From an uncultured Blautia sp. (lineage in GTDB: Bacteria > Bacillota > Clostridia > Lachnospirales > Lachnospiraceae): DNA of 64,000 nucleotides. Made by a program: the position numbers and the translations under genes. The notes under the pieces were generated by a model. It ran no database searches, had not been told where the DNA came from, and saw nothing but the letters and a program-made list of their open reading frames with translations. Below are positions 60,578-64,000 of this stretch, piece after piece; the first letter of the stretch is position 1; every line of letters starts with the position of its first letter. The DNA is taken from contig CAKRMK010000005.1 of the NCBI GenBank assembly GCA_934364795.1, positions 62,001-126,000 of the forward strand, written 5' to 3'.

Positions 60578-62197
60578 TTATTTTTTGTGGAATACGATTG
60601 CACGATCGTATACAATTTCATAGTAGGAGGCGCCTACATTAGTGGTATCCATATAAGCGCGGAATGCCAAAAGAAGGTTGTCTCCGTTATCTGTTCCGTA
60701 GAATTTTCCTTTCTCATTTCCAGTGGAATATTCAATGACAGCAGTGTAATCATCCAGCTTGGTGCGAGCCATTTTGTACACATAGTAACTGTCAGAATCC
60801 TGGCAGTTTTCTTCCAGATATGCACAAGCGCTTCCTGGGAAAAGAGAATCATATACGCTGCACACACCGTTTAACATAGGTCTTGCATAAAGAACTGCGT
60901 TGGAATATAAAGCTTTGCCTGTCTGGGTATGATTTACACCATAAACTACAATGAAATCATCATCGGAATTTAGGGTGAAATCTCTTGTCATTGTATAAGA
61001 AGTATCCCGGTTGTCGCCCTGTGCATTGACATCGTTCAGATAAGCGGTAAGTCCTTCGGGAACTGCAATATCTGTTTTTAATTCTTCATAGTCATATTCA
61101 TCTGAATAAGTGGCAATGATTGCACTACGGATACTATCAAGATGCTGGCTGGCATCGGTCAGTTTTGCAATTTCATGTTCTCCGGTTCCGCGTGCTGTAA
61201 GAACTGCATTTTCGTAAGGCGAAGGTGCAAGTTCTGTCTGTGGAGTGATACGATAAACTACAGAGCTGCTGGAAAGGTTTTCGATATAATTTTCGTAAGC
61301 TGCAGTATCTTCCGGCTGTGAAATTCGTCCAAGAAAACTGAAGGTATCGGCACCTTTTTGCAGTCCCATATCATAGGTGTCTGCAGGAATTGGCATTACA
61401 TTGATCATGCTTTCATCATATCCGGCGGCTGTAAGACTGGCAATTATATTGTCGGTTACAGTCTGATTGGAACTGATTACAATGACTGCCTCTGAATCAA
61501 AGGAACTGTCGCCGTTATGCTTTACATTGAGCATGTTTACAGACTCTCCAATGGAGCCGAAAATAGGATGATAAAGTCCGGTATCTTCATTTCCTGCACT
61601 GAAAAATCCTTTTTCATTGGTGTAATCTTTTCCCTCTTTTTGTGCTGTAAACATGATGTAATTAATGAAGGAATAGTATTTACACTCTGGTGGAAGCTTG
61701 GTGATCAGAACAATTGCTTCATCCTGGCACAGCTTATATTCCCATCCGCCCGGGGCAAAATATGGATTTGCAGGTGCATTTTCTATTGCAGGATCATCAT
61801 AAAGAGTAGCTGTTTCATCCGGCCAATTATAATCAGGATTGCCTTTTGCATTGTCCTGTTCCGGGGCAGCCGGAAGATTAAAAACCATGTAGGAAGAACC
61901 GGCATTATTTCCAAAACAACTAAGAAGACGTCCTGCGGAAGCTTCTTTTATTGTATCCAGTTCATAGAAAGAACCCTGCTGTACATAGAAATTATTTTCC
62001 TCAAGGAGGGATTGAAGTTGTACAGCATTTTCTGACGGTGCTGATTTGCCTGGTTCATTGTCAGAAGATTCTGTGGAAGCTGCTTCGTCAGAAACTATAT
62101 TTTCAGCTTTGATAACATTGTTACAGCTGAAAATAGTAGGTATATTGCCTGCAATAAGTCCGGCTGCCAGGGCGAAAAAAACTCTTTTTCTTATCAT
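60578..62197 (-). CDS. Orphan secreted or lipid-anchored protein
   Basis: A 539-residue exported protein read from ATG 62197 (GGAG ten bases upstream); the frame extends to 62251 without a site. A signal segment at 3-24 ends FSCNN; a lipobox with Phe at -2 would be unusual, and a peptidase I site at VIKA is an alternative. A Ser/Glu/Asn-rich spacer (30-55) is followed by a large globular part with no motif I recognise (MVFNLPAAPEQD, GGWEYKLCQDEAIVLI, SFLGRISQPED). It stands between convergent AlkD and the amylase gene. The fold may be a surface protease inhibitor or adhesin, but this is a guess. Confidence 0.55.
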   Translation of the reverse strand: MIRKRVFFALAAGLIAGNIPTIFSCNNVIKAENIVSDEAASTESSDNEPGKSAPSENAVQLQSLLEENNFYVQQGSFYELDTIKEASAGRLLSCFGNNAGSSYMVFNLPAAPEQDNAKGNPDYNWPDETATLYDDPAIENAPANPYFAPGGWEYKLCQDEAIVLITKLPPECKYYSFINYIMFTAQKEGKDYTNEKGFFSAGNEDTGLYHPIFGSIGESVNMLNVKHNGDSSFDSEAVIVISSNQTVTDNIIASLTAAGYDESMINVMPIPADTYDMGLQKGADTFSFLGRISQPEDTAAYENYIENLSSSSVVYRITPQTELAPSPYENAVLTARGTGEHEIAKLTDASQHLDSIRSAIIATYSDEYDYEELKTDIAVPEGLTAYLNDVNAQGDNRDTSYTMTRDFTLNSDDDFIVVYGVNHTQTGKALYSNAVLYARPMLNGVCSVYDSLFPGSACAYLEENCQDSDSYYVYKMARTKLDDYTAVIEYSTGNEKGKFYGTDNGDNLLLAFRAYMDTTNVGASYYEIVYDRAIVFHKK

Positions 62198-62309
62198 ATA
62201 TAAGATACTCCTTTGCAAAAATATAATTGTTTTATAGCTTGAAAAGAGCATATCATATAATGAGAAAAAATCTCTTTTCAGGGAATGAAAGAAAAGCTTA
62301 GGGAATAAA

Positions 62310-62343
62310 AAACACTCCCTGCATAATTTATCAGAGAGTGTTT
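62310..62343 (-). terminator. Terminator after the alpha-amylase gene
   Basis: AAACACTC and GAGTGTTT pair around an 18-base loop; on the minus strand the stem is followed by a T run (GTGTTTTTTATTCC). It lies 70 bases past the amylase stop. Confidence 0.7.
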
Positions 62344-62362
62344 AAAGTATGGTTGAGAATTA

Positions 62363-62412
62363 GAGCGTGCCACAAAATCGTTCCCACAAATTGTGACGCA
62401 CATTTTGCAGAA
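62363..62412 (+). repeat. TGTGACGCACAT-family dispersed repeat, copy 4
   Basis: GAGCGTGCCACAAAATCG followed by TTCCCACAAATTGTGACGCA and CATTTTGCAGAAT. It is the left two thirds of the element seen at 39232-39299. Its right arm is absent where the amylase gene ends. Confidence 0.7.
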
Positions 62413-64000
62413 TCAGTGGAAGCTTTTCAGCCAGTTTACCAGTGAATCGTGCCAGATGTTGTCATAGACCGTTTTCTTCATCTGGTCTGTTACAGGTCCG
62501 TTCTTTGCCATTTTAGCAAGAATGCCAGCCTGGAGTTCTTCTACAGACATATCCTCCGGAGTCTTGGACCAGTCTACGATGACTTCGGCTGCATCAGACT
62601 TTGGAACAGATGTATCTGACGGGGCAGCTGATGTTTTGCCAGCATCTGCTTCGGAAGTATTTGGATTTATTTCTTTGATATTGTTGGCAGAGGCATTTGC
62701 GTTATTGGTAGTTTTTGCTTCTGCTTTACTATCAGTTTTATTAGTAGCATCGCTTTCTAATTTATTCTCAGTTTCGCTTTTGGTTTCACTTTCCAGTTTG
62801 GTTTCAGACACTTTTGCAGATGCTTCTACGGGTTTGTATTCTGGCATATTTCCTGCTGGAACCCAGATATTGCCACTGCCTCCAACAATTGTAACATGGA
62901 TGCGTCCATTTACCACAGAGACTTTTTCTCCGGTCAGAGTTCCTACATATTCATCTGCATTTCCGGCAGGAAGATCCATGGAAGCTGCATTGTCATCATT
63001 GTTTACTGTTACAATCACACGTACACCATCCAGATCGCGTGCAAATGCATACTGGCGGTTGGTAAGCATTAGTTCAGCATAGCTTCCGTAACTAAGAGCT
63101 GGTGTGTTCTGGCGGATTTTTCCAAGTGCAGCAACAAGTGCGGTACATGGATTTTTTTCCACTGCATCAGCATAATCGGCAAGATTAATAGCAGGTCTTA
63201 AGCTGTCATCAGAGGTCTTTTCCTTGCGGCCCTCGATACCAAATTCGGAACCATAGTAAATGCTTGGAACTCCCGGAAGAGTGTAGAGCAGTACATGAAC
63301 TGGCGCAAAGTGAGCTTTGTTGGAAAGCTTAGTATAAATACGTTCTACATCGTGGTTATCTACAAAATTATAAAGATCGAGATCACCCATGTTCTGAAGG
63401 TATTTTACAGTATGAGCGATTTCGAAATAATTGTGGTCGTTATGACCGCTGAAAAGAGCCTTGTGCAAGGCATAATTCGTAACACTGTGAAGAGTGCTGC
63501 CATTTACCCATCGGCTGTAATCGCCATGGATTACTTCACCCATCAGCCAGAAATCAGGTTTCACTTCTTCGGCGGTACGGCGAAGCTGTTTCATGAAATC
63601 AAAGTCAAGAACATCTGCTGCATCAAGACGAATTCCATCTACATCAAATTCAGAAACCCAGAAACGGATCACATCGCAAATATAGCTCTGTACATCTGGA
63701 TTGCGCTGGTTTAATTTGACCAGAAGGTTATATCCACCCCAGTTTTCATAGGAAAAACCATCATTATATTCTGTGTTTCCACCAAAATTCACGTTACAGT
63801 ACCAGTTTACATAAGGTGAATCCTGGCGCTTTTCCTGAATATCTTTAAATGCAAAGAAGTCGCGTCCGGTATGGTTAAAAACACCATCAAAGATAACTTT
63901 GATTCCTTTTTCGTGACATGCTGCAACGAAATTTGTAAGGTCTTCATTGGTACCAAGACGGGAGTCAAGCTTGCGGTAATCTGTTGTCTCATACCCGTGT
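62413..64000 (-). CDS. Alpha-amylase family GH13 protein, N-terminus outside window
   Basis: About 529 codons are visible; the frame runs off the right edge without a start, and the GTG at 63792 is internal. GH13 motifs: DGVFNHTG, GIRLDAADVLD (nucleophile Asp), WLMGEVIHGDY (acid Glu) and FVDNHDVERI. After the barrel comes a beta-sandwich (about 260 residues before the end), then a 100-residue low-complexity Lys/Glu/Ser/Thr/Asn linker and a 60-residue helical C-terminal piece (VDWSKTPEDMSVEELQ, MKKTVYDNIWHD). The linker suggests an exported enzyme attached to the wall or to a partner. The substrate is an alpha-glucan. Confidence 0.88.
   Translation of the reverse strand, partial: HGYETTDYRKLDSRLGTNEDLTNFVAACHEKGIKVIFDGVFNHTGRDFFAFKDIQEKRQDSPYVNWYCNVNFGGNTEYNDGFSYENWGGYNLLVKLNQRNPDVQSYICDVIRFWVSEFDVDGIRLDAADVLDFDFMKQLRRTAEEVKPDFWLMGEVIHGDYSRWVNGSTLHSVTNYALHKALFSGHNDHNYFEIAHTVKYLQNMGDLDLYNFVDNHDVERIYTKLSNKAHFAPVHVLLYTLPGVPSIYYGSEFGIEGRKEKTSDDSLRPAINLADYADAVEKNPCTALVAALGKIRQNTPALSYGSYAELMLTNRQYAFARDLDGVRVIVTVNNDDNAASMDLPAGNADEYVGTLTGEKVSVVNGRIHVTIVGGSGNIWVPAGNMPEYKPVEASAKVSETKLESETKSETENKLESDATNKTDSKAEAKTTNNANASANNIKEINPNTSEADAGKTSAAPSDTSVPKSDAAEVIVDWSKTPEDMSVEELQAGILAKMAKNGPVTDQMKKTVYDNIWHDSLVNWLKSFH

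Noticed and set aside
63792..63794. GTG at 63792 as start of the amylase gene
   Set aside because: The frame stays open to the window edge and encodes the conserved GH13 region I (DGVFNHTG) upstream, so the start is outside.

Overview
The window looks like chromosome of a spore-forming, low-GC Gram-positive gut anaerobe of the Lachnospiraceae, most likely Blautia or a close relative. The evidence is the AT-rich sequence with strong AGGAGG-type ribosome sites, sporulation and germination genes (a SipL-like SPOCS/LysM protein and a GerA-type receptor), several families typical of Lachnospiraceae (DUF4317, a DUF1934 protein, a trigger-factor-like lipoprotein, a domain-permuted GH3 glucosidase) and conserved neighbourhoods such as pth-mfd-PrsA. 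The genus is inferred from the character of the genes; no alignment was run.

Layout. 0-2.7 kb: a permuted GH3 beta-glucosidase cut by the left edge, divergent from an AraC regulator, then plsC. 2.9-6.6 kb: PrcB-like lipoprotein, sipL, ispE, GntR regulator. 6.7-10.5 kb: a germination receptor operon in which the B permease and a short C lipoprotein are one reading frame. 10.6-11.9 kb: murI and a DUF1934 gene. 12-18.9 kb: a large hybrid histidine kinase and, divergently, a 7TM-GGDEF-GGDEF-EAL cyclic-di-GMP protein. 19-23.3 kb: a decayed GH2 gene, a RelA/SpoT-domain synthetase, a DUF2798 membrane protein and a GH43 enzyme. 23.5-32.6 kb: two NodB-type deacetylases around a trigger-factor-like lipoprotein and nagA, then glgB and an HPr-like protein. 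32.8-35.1 kb: a metal-trafficking pair, a CobW GTPase with a five-unit His/Cys repeat and a GTPase joined to a DUF1980-like domain. 35.1-43 kb: pth, mfd, PrsA-like isomerase, asparaginase, DUF4317. 43.2-47 kb: LysR regulator and metNIQ. 47.2-53.5 kb: a 31-codon-class small membrane protein translationally coupled to an ArsB/NhaD-type transporter, a cytidylate-kinase-like protein, a DUF6483-like protein, a double transglutaminase-like protein and TraX. 53.7-59.4 kb: a Wadjet (Jet) SMC defence operon. 59.4-64 kb: a Nif11-like small protein, an AlkD-type repair protein, an orphan secreted protein and an alpha-amylase cut by the right edge.

The most interesting locus is the Wadjet operon. jetA, jetB and jetC look complete and tightly overlapping, but the fourth gene is only a 129-residue stub resembling the N-terminus of JetD, so the Toprim nuclease that cuts plasmid DNA appears to be missing. 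Other unusual points are the GerAB-GerAC fusion, the coupled small protein before the antiporter, a MetQ homologue with no cysteine, and acidic low-complexity tails on several exported proteins.

The intergenic DNA carries several dispersed short palindromic repeat families (a GATTTAC/GTAAATC hairpin element, a TGTGACGCACAT element in four copies, a 165-bp MITE-like palindrome, an 89-bp palindrome and an 81-bp-spaced direct repeat). No tRNA, rRNA, CRISPR array, intact insertion sequence or recognisable riboswitch was found.
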